In this document: positions 1 to 7,871 of the stretch, piece after piece | Layout of the letters: each line of letters starts with the position of its first letter | Numbering within the stretch: the first letter of the stretch is position 1 | NCBI RefSeq assembly: GCF_001426745.1 | Contig: NZ_LMFI01000017.1 | Coordinates: forward strand, 1 to 64,000 | Direction of reading: 5' to 3' | DNA from: Nocardioides sp. Root140 | Lineage (GTDB): Bacteria; Actinomycetota; Actinomycetes; Propionibacteriales; Nocardioidaceae | Length of the DNA: 64,000 nucleotides | Notes under the pieces: generated by a model | The model's input: the letters and a program-made list of their open reading frames with translations, nothing else | What the model was told of the DNA's origin: nothing | Databases searched by the model: none | Position numbers and translations under genes: made by a program

Positions 1-596
1 CCGACACCAGGTCCGACAATCGGCGCTCGGTCTCAGGCTTCTTCCATCCAGCTCTCGGCATACCACCAAACTACACCGATGTGATCTTAACTGAACGGTA
101 TTGCGGCTAATGGCTGGGTCGTGCCGAGGCTAGACGAGGCCCGGGTCCGACGCGACCTCGCTGAACGTTGTCGCCAGTCGCTTTGGGCATCTCAATAATG
201 TGTGCCCGTTCGGTGACAATGCGCAGAAGTTCGAGGAGATCGCGACCCTTGAGGCCCCCATGGCCAGGCCATCGACAGCATAACGGCCTGAATCGCCCTG
301 AGAGTTGAACGGAACACGATCTCGACCAGCCCGGTGGAGAAAGCGTTGGCCGATCTCCGTCGGCAAGCGACAGGCACACGTCCGGCCTATCCCGAGTGTC
401 GCTGGCCGACCGACATACGTCGCCTCCGCAGTTCACGCGGTTGCGCCGAACGCGATCAGCGGAAGCGGATCCCGCACTGGCACGCTCCGCGAGCCGATCG
501 GTATTCGGGACGCAGCCCCCGATCAGCTCGGGTGGTGGAGCCGGTGGGCTGCCTGGCCCGGTCCGCCCGTTCGGCGCTGATCCAGCGGGGGCACCG
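1..596. other. Stretch with no recognisable gene
   Basis: Open frames exist on both strands but none has a convincing start, codon pattern or recognisable family. The stretch lies just downstream of the last gene of the recombinase operon, so it may be cargo or border DNA of that element. A minus-strand frame around 107-436 holds a short piece that faintly recalls recombinase text, but too little to name. Confidence 0.5.
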
Positions 597-1037
597 CTAC
601 GTTCCTGGCAGCCGGTCGTGCGGCGACTGCGTGCCGATATGTGTTACCTGTCGCAGCGCGGCGAGTTCTTCGCGTGCTTGGTGGACCTCGAGGGAGAGCT
701 CGGCGACGATCTTCGTCAGCGTCTTGGTGGTCTCGTGTTCTTCGGCGAGCTGCTTTTTGAGAGCATCGTTTGCGTTCCTGAGCGCGCGGTTCTCGTCGGA
801 GATTCTTGCGATCGAGCTGGGTGTGGCGTCCTGGGCTTTAACGCGTGCCTTGAAGTCGTCGACGAGGTCCTTGTGCTCGCCGTAGACGACGTCACGTCGT
901 AGGCCGGACTCGGTGATCAGTTCGCTGCTGGTGAGCTTCCCGCTGGCCGACCGCAGCGGGGTGCCGGCCAGGAGACGTTCCGCGGCGGCGGTCAGGTCGC
1001 GGCGTTCTGCGTCAAGGTCGCGTCGCTTGCGGGTCAT
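597..1037 (-). CDS. Small coiled-coil protein of the recombinase operon (DUF6262/TnpC/GinD-like)
   Basis: 146 residues. The first 70 residues carry a basic start and a helix-turn-helix-like stretch (residues about 33-60, with SSELITESGLRRDVVY). The rest is a strongly charged coiled coil rich in Glu, Ala and Lys, ending in a short non-helical tail. This is the profile of the small fourth gene that accompanies three tyrosine recombinases in Tn554-like and GInt elements, where all four are needed for transposition. The ATG overlaps the stop of the upstream recombinase by 4 bp, so the two are translationally coupled. A longer upstream frame exists but runs inside the recombinase gene and is not believable as coding. 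The family assignment rests on context and coiled-coil content. Confidence 0.75.
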   Translation of the reverse strand: MTRKRRDLDAERRDLTAAAERLLAGTPLRSASGKLTSSELITESGLRRDVVYGEHKDLVDDFKARVKAQDATPSSIARISDENRALRNANDALKKQLAEEHETTKTLTKIVAELSLEVHQAREELAALRQVTHIGTQSPHDRLPGT

Positions 1038-3151
1038 GGTGTGCGACCTTCTTTGGGTGCTGTCTGGTGTCGTGTGAGGACGGCGCGGATCTGTTCGGCT
1101 TGGGCGCGTGCGCGGTCGCGCAGGGGGGCCGGTGTCATCGGGTCGTCTGCGGCGGCATCCAGGACGTTGAGGCGTTCGCTCTGGCGGGCGATGTCGCGGT
1201 CGGTGTAGGCCAGGTTGACGCACCCGGACTGGCATTCCGCCTCGTGGGGGCCGTCATCGATCGGCAGCCCTTGGGCTTGTCGGCTAGTGCGGCATGCGGC
1301 GGTCTCGGCCCGGTACACGCAGGTCATTCCGTCGCCGTGGTGGATGCTGGGGTCGGCGTGTTGCAGGAGGCGTTCGACGTTGCGCACGCGGTTGACCACT
1401 CGCCCGGCGAACCGGTGGGTGGCGGCGACCCGATCGCGATAGTCGGTGGCGGCGGGGCCGCTGACGTGTTCCCCGGCCGCCAGCAGGGCATGGTCGTGCT
1501 GGTTGTGCTCAAGGATGGCCTCCAGGCGTTCGACGGCCAGGTCGTCGAGCCATCCACTGTCGGCCTTGCCGCTGTAACTGAGTGTGACGGTCGTGGACAC
1601 ATGCCCGTACTGCAGCGCGGCGGCGATCAGCCCGCGGGGGCGACGCACGATGAAGTAGGCCAGGGTGCGCCGGAACCTGGTGGGGTAGATCCGACCGGCC
1701 GGATCCGGTGGGATCACGGCCTCGTCGTCGAGGCCACGGAAGGTGCCGTTGACCCAGGCGATGAAGCTTCCCAGGTCGCGGGTGATCTCGCTGCTTCGGC
1801 GGGCGTGCAGCTCGGCCGGCCGGATCGGGTGCGGCTTGTGGAGGCTGGAGGGGAACAGGAAGGGTGCGTCGCTCAACTGCTCGAGCATCGTGATCGCGTC
1901 GTGGACCGGGCGCACCACGACCCAGGTGCGCTCCCAGGGGTCGTCCCCGAGGGTGGGGCGGTGGGTACGCGCCGGTCCCTTCCCGTAGCGGCCGGCCACC
2001 AGTAGCTGACCGGTCATCTCGTCCCGACGGCTGCAGCCACGGCGTAGGTTGAGGACCTCGCCGGGTCGCATGCCCGACAGGTAACTGATGATGACGAAGC
2101 AGGCCACAGACAGGTGAGAGATCAGGCTGGGGAGCTCGTGTGTCGTCAGAGGGCGTTCGCGCCACGGGCGGCCCTGGACGAGGCCGCGGATGGTGCCCAC
2201 GGGTGAGCCGTCGTCGACAGGAAGGCCGCTGTCGAGGATGACCGGCTGCAGGCTCGCGGGTACTTGGCGTTGCGGCAGTTGCAGCATTCTGGCGAGCTGG
2301 CTCCAGTTGATCCGTGCTTGTTCGTGCGGGTTGCAGCGGGGATGTCCAGGTAGGGCGTGACGCCGCTGGGTCGCGTCGGCTACGAACGCTTGGAGCCGTT
2401 GCCGGGAGGTCAGCCCGTCGAAGGCGCGCTGGCTGGGATGGGTGCCGGCTTCCAGCTGGTCCAGTTCGGTGCGGGCCGCCACGATGTCAGGGCCGATCAC
2501 CTCGACCATGCGCAGGCTCCAGGCCAGCAAGGCTTCCATCGTGGCCGCGGCGATGCGCGGGGTCGTGTTCTCCGCGGCTGCGGGCCGGGGCGAGGCCGCG
2601 GCCAGCCGAGCCGGCGGCGTCCCGCTCCACGGGTTGTGGGTGTTCAGGCGACAGCGTTGGGGAAGACGGTCGCGGTATTCCCAGACGGTGCGGACCGCGA
2701 TAAAGAGGTGGCTCTTGTGGTGGGTGCTGGCCTCGAGGCGGAGCACGTGCTGGCGGTAGCGGTCCAGCTGCTGATCGGTGACCTCGTGCAGGCTGGCCAA
2801 GTGGTGGTGCCTCATCCACTCGGCGAACACGCGCAGCGTGCGCAGCCGGTAGACCAGGGTGCCGATGCTCATCAGGTCTCCGTCGCTGGTGACGGTCACG
2901 CTGCGTGGAGTGGGGCCTTCGAGGAAGGCCAGGGTGACGGTCTTGAACACGTCGACCAGCTCGGCGGGCCAGTGGTCCCAGCGGATCGCGTTGATCTTCG
3001 CGTGGGCGTCGGGGTGGGCGGGGGCCAGGTGCCAGACCGCGTCCTCGAAGTGGGACAGCTTGTCCGGCGAGGTCCCGGGGCGCACGGTGCGGTGGTGCAG
3101 GATGAGCTCGCCGACGCGGCTGGCGTCATCACTCCTCAGCGGACGTCCCAT
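1034..3151 (-). CDS. Tyrosine recombinase, third of the trio (GinC/TnpB-like)
   Basis: 705 residues. The catalytic half shows the first Arg in SGMRPGEVLNL (about residue 388), the second Arg box in TRFRRTLAYF, then QYGH and the Tyr in LSYSG (about residues 520-550), so the R...R-H...Y set of the tyrosine recombinase fold is present. The N-terminal 250 residues resemble a SAM-like core-binding domain. A Cys-rich tail (GMTCVYRAETAACR, ECQSGCVNLAY) may bind metal. The start at 3151 has GGAGGG six bases upstream and overlaps the end of the previous gene by 16 bp. It is one of three recombinases in a single overlapping operon. Such trios act together in site-specific insertion and excision of an island. 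Confidence 0.85.
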   Translation of the reverse strand: MGRPLRSDDASRVGELILHHRTVRPGTSPDKLSHFEDAVWHLAPAHPDAHAKINAIRWDHWPAELVDVFKTVTLAFLEGPTPRSVTVTSDGDLMSIGTLVYRLRTLRVFAEWMRHHHLASLHEVTDQQLDRYRQHVLRLEASTHHKSHLFIAVRTVWEYRDRLPQRCRLNTHNPWSGTPPARLAAASPRPAAAENTTPRIAAATMEALLAWSLRMVEVIGPDIVAARTELDQLEAGTHPSQRAFDGLTSRQRLQAFVADATQRRHALPGHPRCNPHEQARINWSQLARMLQLPQRQVPASLQPVILDSGLPVDDGSPVGTIRGLVQGRPWRERPLTTHELPSLISHLSVACFVIISYLSGMRPGEVLNLRRGCSRRDEMTGQLLVAGRYGKGPARTHRPTLGDDPWERTWVVVRPVHDAITMLEQLSDAPFLFPSSLHKPHPIRPAELHARRSSEITRDLGSFIAWVNGTFRGLDDEAVIPPDPAGRIYPTRFRRTLAYFIVRRPRGLIAAALQYGHVSTTVTLSYSGKADSGWLDDLAVERLEAILEHNQHDHALLAAGEHVSGPAATDYRDRVAATHRFAGRVVNRVRNVERLLQHADPSIHHGDGMTCVYRAETAACRTSRQAQGLPIDDGPHEAECQSGCVNLAYTDRDIARQSERLNVLDAAADDPMTPAPLRDRARAQAEQIRAVLTRHQTAPKEGRTP

Positions 3152-4986
3152 CGGCCCTCCAGGAGGTCGTTGATGCGGTGGCGGTGCTCGTCGGTGATCT
3201 CGGCCTTGGCTCGATCGATCTCGGCGCGCTGGAAGCCGGTGGTGATGTCTTGCAGCTGGTCCAGCCGGGGCGCGTACCGGCGCGCCCACATGGCCGGGGG
3301 GAGGTGAGGTCGCAACCGCTCCAGTGCGTCGATCGCGGCCAGTTGGATCGGTAGTTGGTGCGGCAGGGCGCGGGCGTTGGCGCAGTCCAGGCAGGCCAGG
3401 AAGGACGCCGAGCAGGCGACCCCGGGCGGCGTGTACGGGCTGGCCAGGTGGTCGTGGCAGGACGCCAGGACGGTGTCCTGACTCCCTTCGATCAGCCCGG
3501 CCAGCTGTCCCATGCTGATGCCGGCCTGCGTGGCGGCAGCCTGTGGGTCGCGTCGGGCGAGGTCGACGAAGTCTTGGGTGAAGACGGGGACACGGGCATG
3601 GTCGCGGGCCTTGCTCACCTCGCTGTCCAGGGCGGCCGCGACGATCGCGTGGGACTCGGCCTGGACGGCGGGGTGGGGCATCAGGTAGCGATCCCGCAGG
3701 GTGGTTGGGGAGTGCGCCACGGGACGACGGCGCCGCTCGATCGCGGTCCGCCGCAGCCTCTTGACCGAGATCACTGGCTTCCCGTCGGGAACCGCGGCGT
3801 TGGCAGTGGGGAAGCCGCGGGCGGCGGCCCATCGCTGCACATGGTGGCTTGTCAGCGTGGTGATCCACGGGCTTGGGGTGTGACCGGTCTTCTTCGCGAT
3901 CCGTCCGGCGAAGAGTGTCTGGCTGTTGCTCAGGCGGCGGGCGGTGTCGCCGAGATCGAGCAGCATTCGATACACCTGCAGCGGGGAGCGGGACCACCGA
4001 TGGTCGGGGTCGCCGCCGGTGATGAGGTCTTCCAGCGCGATGACCATGTGTTCCCGGTCGGGTCCGCGTCGCGGCTTGCAGGACTCGACCAGGGCCAGGC
4101 CCTCGTCGGTCAGCCCGCCGTCGGGGCGGAAGTGTGCCGCCGGGCAGGCCGCGATCGTGCCGTAGTTCTGCCCGGTCAGGGAGATCAGGAGCAGCGCGAA
4201 CGCTGCGAGTTCGTCCGGGGACAGGCACAGCATGCCGGCGACCTTGACCAGTCCGCCGCACCGGTACACCTCCGGCGTGCCGTTCGTGTCGGCCTTGCGG
4301 GGCAGCTGGCCGGTCCGTTCGAAGCCGTCCAGCAACCGACCAAGTGTCGCCTCCTCGCTGCCGTCGGGGAGCTCTCCGGACCGATACCGGGCCAGGAGTC
4401 GCCGCGCGGTGTGGATCCGGTCGCGGGCCGCCCGCACGTCGTGTCGTACGGCGGTGAGGATCTCCTGCCATTCGGTGTCGGTGTAGCCCGGCTTGTTGAT
4501 GTCGCGACGACCCATTCCGCGTACCCGGATCGCGGCCAGCCCGGCCCGCGCGTCGTCGCTGAGACGCTCGTCGTCGAGCAGCAGCCGTCGCAGGTTCTCT
4601 ACATAGCTGCTCACGGTTCGTGGCTTCAGGTGCTCGTAGCGACGCCGGAAGGCCAGCAGGTGCTCGGCGACGACATCCTCCGGGCGCGTGGCCGTGACCG
4701 GATGCTCGGACAAGACGACGGCGAAGTGGCGGGCCGTGTCTACCAGCGACCGGGCGGTGGGCAAGCGTTTGACCGTTGAACGCGTGGTGAGCCGGCGGGC
4801 GACACGGTCGGCGAGCCACCGGCGGAGAGGTTCGGCCACTGGCAGCTCGACGAAGTCGAACAGCGTGCTGCGCCCGCTGGACTCGTCAACGAACAACACG
4901 CTCTGGCCATCGGGCCCCAGGCGTGGCCGTGGCGCCCACCCGGCCGGAGGCAGGGCCGCGGGTTGTCCTCCCCGCGCGCCACTCAC
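3136..4986 (-). CDS. Tyrosine recombinase-like protein, second of the trio (GinB/TnpB-like)
   Basis: 616 residues. The GTG start overlaps the TGA of the upstream recombinase (GTGA). The central region (SLTGQNYGTIAACPAAHF) occupies the place of the first Arg box but lacks a clean Arg. Later segments such as SVKRLRRTAIERRRRPVAHS and LRDRYL correspond to the second Arg/His and Tyr regions. The tail has a CLDCANARALP cluster, as seen in TnpB of Tn554-type elements. The length is close to TnpB (about 630 residues). It probably works as a partner recombinase in the same synaptic complex. Whether it is catalytically active is uncertain because the Arg-I box is poorly preserved. Confidence 0.8.
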   Translation of the reverse strand: MSGARGGQPAALPPAGWAPRPRLGPDGQSVLFVDESSGRSTLFDFVELPVAEPLRRWLADRVARRLTTRSTVKRLPTARSLVDTARHFAVVLSEHPVTATRPEDVVAEHLLAFRRRYEHLKPRTVSSYVENLRRLLLDDERLSDDARAGLAAIRVRGMGRRDINKPGYTDTEWQEILTAVRHDVRAARDRIHTARRLLARYRSGELPDGSEEATLGRLLDGFERTGQLPRKADTNGTPEVYRCGGLVKVAGMLCLSPDELAAFALLLISLTGQNYGTIAACPAAHFRPDGGLTDEGLALVESCKPRRGPDREHMVIALEDLITGGDPDHRWSRSPLQVYRMLLDLGDTARRLSNSQTLFAGRIAKKTGHTPSPWITTLTSHHVQRWAAARGFPTANAAVPDGKPVISVKRLRRTAIERRRRPVAHSPTTLRDRYLMPHPAVQAESHAIVAAALDSEVSKARDHARVPVFTQDFVDLARRDPQAAATQAGISMGQLAGLIEGSQDTVLASCHDHLASPYTPPGVACSASFLACLDCANARALPHQLPIQLAAIDALERLRPHLPPAMWARRYAPRLDQLQDITTGFQRAEIDRAKAEITDEHRHRINDLLEGRWDVR

Positions 4987-6608
4987 CGGGACAACTCGCC
5001 GGTGCCGGTAGTGGCGCCGGTGGTGGTGATCGGCTGCACCGTGCGGCCGCCGTGGTGGGCGAGGGTGCGTAGCAATGCATCGACTCCGAGGGTCTCTTCC
5101 TCGTCCAACATGGCCATCAGGTAGTCGATCTCCAGGCCGGCGAAGGGTTCGAGGTAGATGTCTCGCGTGGTCATCGGGTGGGCGTGGCCCATCAGGGTGG
5201 CCAGTTGGTACCAGATGTCGCCCAGCTGGTCGCGCAGGTCGCGTGTCTCCTCCTCGGACAGGCCGGTGACCCGGGTCCGCCAGACCGCGGAGAGGATCGA
5301 GTACCACTTCAGGCAGAACGAGTGGCGCAGCATGTGCGGTCGCGCCCACAGCGGGCACTCGTCCGCGTCCTTCCCGTCGCCGACGGTCTCGGCCCACACT
5401 CGGGCGACGCGGTGATTGGCGTGATCGAAGGTGTCCTCCCACCCGTAGGGCTTCTTCGGCAGCCCATTCGGGGCGAGCCACACCCACAACGGCGCAAGCC
5501 CGTCCGGGGTGCGTCGGAACAAGCGGCGACGCTCGTCCGGGCCGAGCACGTCCAGCGAGACCGGCACCGGGCCGCCGCCTGGGCCCTCGATCAGCAGCCG
5601 ACGAGTCTGCGGGCGGTAGCCGGTCACGACCCGGAGGCCGGACAACTGCTGGTAGCGGCCGGCCCGCTGAGCACGGCGGACGACCTCGGCCCGGGAGCCC
5701 TCCGCGGGGTCGGTGTAGGCGGCTACCGCTTGCAGCACGCTCCGCGGGATCCGATACGTCCGGCCCGTCTTGCCGCCCTTGAGGCATGCCACCGACAGGT
5801 GCGCCGGCGCGAACCGGGCCGCGCCCGGTGTGGGGATCTCGACATCGAGGACGGCGGCCCACTCGGCCAACCGCAGGCCCGTCCCGTACAGGCCATCGAC
5901 GAACGCCGCATCCCGGTCCTCGTTGATGCCGCGCCAGCCAGGGCGGCGCAGCCCATCGAAGCCGTAGCCACACAGCCCGATGTTGCGCCACTGCTCGAAT
6001 GCCGATCGAAGCATCCACTTGACCTGCCGCCGCGTCGAGCCTGCTGGCCGCAATGGGTCCCGGCCTACCGACGGGCGACGCAGTGCGATTTCGTGTGGCC
6101 GAGCGCGGTGTCGCGTGCCTACCCCGGCGGTGGCGACCGGATTGGCCACGCCGTACCGCTGGCCGGCCCACGAGTAGAAGCTGTTCAGCGCCGACCGATC
6201 CGTGTCGAAGCTAGTGGGCTGCACGCGGCCGGCATTGTCCAGCGACGTTAGCCGCCACTCCTTGAACGCTTCCACGTCACCGACCGTCGCCTCCTCCCAT
6301 CCGCGGCCGACCACCTGCAGGTAGTCCAGCCACACCACCAGCGCGTAGGCATACCGACGCCACGTTCCCGGGCGTGCCTCGGCCATCGGGCCGGTGCGGA
6401 AGTAGAGATTGATTCGCGGGTCCGGCCACCCGCCCGGCCCGATCAGCACCGGGGTCCCGTGCCGGGCACCATTCGCCGCGGCGCGAGCGTGGACCTCCCC
6501 GAAGCCCGACAGGCACTCAACGTCAGGCGTGGTCACGGACGCAGTGAAGTCGTAGAACGTCAGCGTCCAGCCTTCTAGCCCAGCAGGCAACAGCGACCCT
6601 CCAAGCAC
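4983..6608 (-). CDS. Tyrosine recombinase/integrase, first of the trio (GinA/TnpA-like)
   Basis: 541 residues from the GTG at 6608. A TTG at 6590 is an alternative start with GGAGGG six bases upstream and would give 535 residues. The tyrosine-recombinase signature is complete: LYGTGLRLAEW (Arg I, about residue 220), the HMLRHSF box (about residue 440), LMGHAHPMTT, and the nucleophile Tyr in RDIYLEP. The gene heads the four-gene minus-strand operon, and its 5' end lies only tens of bases from a decapitated nuclease gene, so this is probably the integrase-proximal border of a mobile island. It has the most standard active site of the three recombinases and is the likeliest to perform strand exchange. 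Confidence 0.88.
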   Translation of the reverse strand: MLGGSLLPAGLEGWTLTFYDFTASVTTPDVECLSGFGEVHARAAANGARHGTPVLIGPGGWPDPRINLYFRTGPMAEARPGTWRRYAYALVVWLDYLQVVGRGWEEATVGDVEAFKEWRLTSLDNAGRVQPTSFDTDRSALNSFYSWAGQRYGVANPVATAGVGTRHRARPHEIALRRPSVGRDPLRPAGSTRRQVKWMLRSAFEQWRNIGLCGYGFDGLRRPGWRGINEDRDAAFVDGLYGTGLRLAEWAAVLDVEIPTPGAARFAPAHLSVACLKGGKTGRTYRIPRSVLQAVAAYTDPAEGSRAEVVRRAQRAGRYQQLSGLRVVTGYRPQTRRLLIEGPGGGPVPVSLDVLGPDERRRLFRRTPDGLAPLWVWLAPNGLPKKPYGWEDTFDHANHRVARVWAETVGDGKDADECPLWARPHMLRHSFCLKWYSILSAVWRTRVTGLSEEETRDLRDQLGDIWYQLATLMGHAHPMTTRDIYLEPFAGLEIDYLMAMLDEEETLGVDALLRTLAHHGGRTVQPITTTGATTGTGELSR

Positions 6609-6660
6609 GGTGATCCGACAACTTCGGAAAGCCTAGAGAAGCATCAGCGCACCCGAGGTC

Positions 6661-6963
6661 CCGCATCCGGGCAAGCCGGGGGAGTGCTACGGCTCCCCGT
6701 CCACGCGACACCTCAGGCAGCTCCTGTCGGTCGGCACGCAGGTCACGCTCGTGAGCGACTCGACGCAGGACGACGTCGACACCTACGGGCGCTGGCTGCG
6801 CTACGTCGAGGTAGGTGGGCGCGACATCGGACGGGCGCAGATCCGGTCCGGTGCCGCCGTGGCCCGGGTCAGCTCAGACCCGGTCTGGCGCCACGCCGCG
6901 TACGTGCAGGTCGAAGACCAGGCCCGGGAGCGCGGGGCGGGGATGTGGACGGCATGTCGCTGA
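6661..6963 (+). pseudogene. Thermonuclease (SNase-like) gene, 5'-truncated
   Basis: The frame from 6661 reads as the C-terminal two thirds of a staphylococcal-nuclease-like domain. It has the ECYGSP segment, an RQLLSVG helix, the beta strand TLVSDSTQDD and the YGRWLRYVEV segment, ending in RERGAGMW before the stop. In the family the equivalent of QDDVDTYGRW is usually RDRYGR, so the catalytic Arg is also altered. The N-terminal strands with the first catalytic Arg and Asp residues are missing, and no start codon is placed to restore them. The break falls between 6608 (integrase start) and 6661, which suggests the recombinase island or a deletion removed the 5' end. Confidence 0.6.
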
Positions 6964-7004
6964 CCAACACGCCGGGACCGATGACGGTGGAGGGGTTTAC
7001 AAAC

Positions 7005-7041
7005 GGTATAGGGGGGCTATACCGTATAGGGAGGGTATACC
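7005..7041. promoter_or_regulatory. Tandem GTATA dyads, probable operator of the phage-like operon
   Basis: Two 19-bp dyads share a base: 7005-7023 has perfect 7-bp arms (GGTATAG, five G, CTATACC) and 7023-7041 has arms GTATA/TATAC around a GGGAGGG core. The middle (7017-7029) is itself a perfect palindrome, CTATAC-C-GTATAG. The set lies 44 bp before the first small gene of the block, a suitable place for a dimeric repressor such as a GntR or Cro-like protein. The binding protein is not identifiable here. Confidence 0.6.
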
Positions 7042-7084
7042 CCAGCGGCGCGGGCCGCATCCGTTAGGTGTAGGAGGTCATCAG

Positions 7085-7255
7085 ATGAGCAGCTGCGAGG
7101 GATGTGCGCAGAAGGGACACGGGCCGGAGGAGTGCGCAAACCGGGATCTCCCGATGTGCGCCCAGACCTGTACCTGCCGGCATGGGGAGCCTGAAGCCGA
7201 CCCGGCTCCGTACTGGACGGCAATCGCCGCGGTCGCTGATGGCGGTGCCGCATGA
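7085..7255 (+). CDS. Small Cys-rich protein, phage-like block
   Basis: 56 residues, with AGGAGG eight bases before the ATG. Eight cysteines are concentrated in CEGCAQKGHGPEEC and CAQTCTCRHGE, suggesting a small metal-binding fold. It is the first gene of a run in which each stop overlaps the next start, and its TGA overlaps the following ATG by 4 bp. Similar tiny zinc-ribbon-like proteins are common in actinophage early regions. No function can be assigned. Confidence 0.6.
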   Translation: MSSCEGCAQKGHGPEECANRDLPMCAQTCTCRHGEPEADPAPYWTAIAAVADGGAA

Positions 7256-7611
7256 ACGTCGAGGACCTCGCTTCGATCCGCCGGCGCCTGGACGCCGCCA
7301 CCCCCGGCCCGTGGCACGGCGTGGGTGACCAGGTCCGGGCCACTGCCGCCGACGCACTGATCGAAGACAACATCCTGGTCGCCTACTACACAGGCCATGA
7401 CCACCGACTCGGCCTCAAGACGACAGGTGTCGCGGCCGACGTCGACCTCATCGCGCACGCCCCGACCGACATCGCCGCGCTTCTGGGTGTCGCGGAGCGG
7501 CTGATCGAGATTCGGGACTTCCACCGTGAGTGGGGCGACCAGGACACCGACACCCTCGACCTCCTCACCCTGTGGGAGCAGCTCGGCCGACTGCTGGGGG
7601 TGACCCCGTGA
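7252..7611 (+). CDS. Phage-type hypothetical protein
   Basis: 119 residues, acidic, beginning with a pattern (IRRRLDAATPGPWH) that is widespread in small actinophage and prophage proteins of unknown role. A second conserved stretch is DVDLIAHAPTDIAALLGVAERL, followed by a helical acidic tail. Its ATG overlaps the previous stop and its TGA overlaps the next GTG, so it belongs to a translationally coupled phage-like operon. No catalytic motif is visible. Confidence 0.7.
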   Translation: MNVEDLASIRRRLDAATPGPWHGVGDQVRATAADALIEDNILVAYYTGHDHRLGLKTTGVAADVDLIAHAPTDIAALLGVAERLIEIRDFHREWGDQDTDTLDLLTLWEQLGRLLGVTP

Positions 7612-7871
7612 GCATCTACGTCATTGCGAAGCACGGTTCCGCGTACTTCACCTGCGACTTCATCGGCGGCAAGCCCGAGCACCGGTCGGCCTGCCGTGCC
7701 GCCATCACGGTTCGATCCAACCAGGGCGCACTCTGGCTCGATCCGTCGTGCGCAGAGCTGCCCACCGGCTGGGTCCGCGCCAGCGGCGGGCACTTGTGCG
7801 GCGAGCACGCTGGCCGCGTACCCAAGGACGGCCACGTCGCGGCGCTTACCTTCTCGGGGAGTGCGTCATGA
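7608..7871 (+). CDS. Small hypothetical protein, phage-like block
   Basis: 87 residues from the GTG that overlaps the previous stop (GTGA). It has two pairs of cysteines (FTCDF, SACRAA, PSCAEL, HLCGEH) and reads like a compact beta-rich zinc-binding protein. The stop overlaps the methyltransferase start by 4 bp. Not recognised beyond its position in the operon. Confidence 0.6.
   Translation: MSIYVIAKHGSAYFTCDFIGGKPEHRSACRAAITVRSNQGALWLDPSCAELPTGWVRASGGHLCGEHAGRVPKDGHVAALTFSGSAS

Noticed and set aside
1034..6171. Very long overlapping open frames on both strands over the recombinase operon
   Set aside because: They are shadows caused by GC-rich codons. The true genes are fixed by recombinase motifs and by overlapping stop/start pairs with ribosome sites.
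11..6623. The 8-base match TCCGACAA near position 11 and near 6615 as possible att repeats
   Set aside because: Too short to distinguish from chance and without symmetry or known core sequence.
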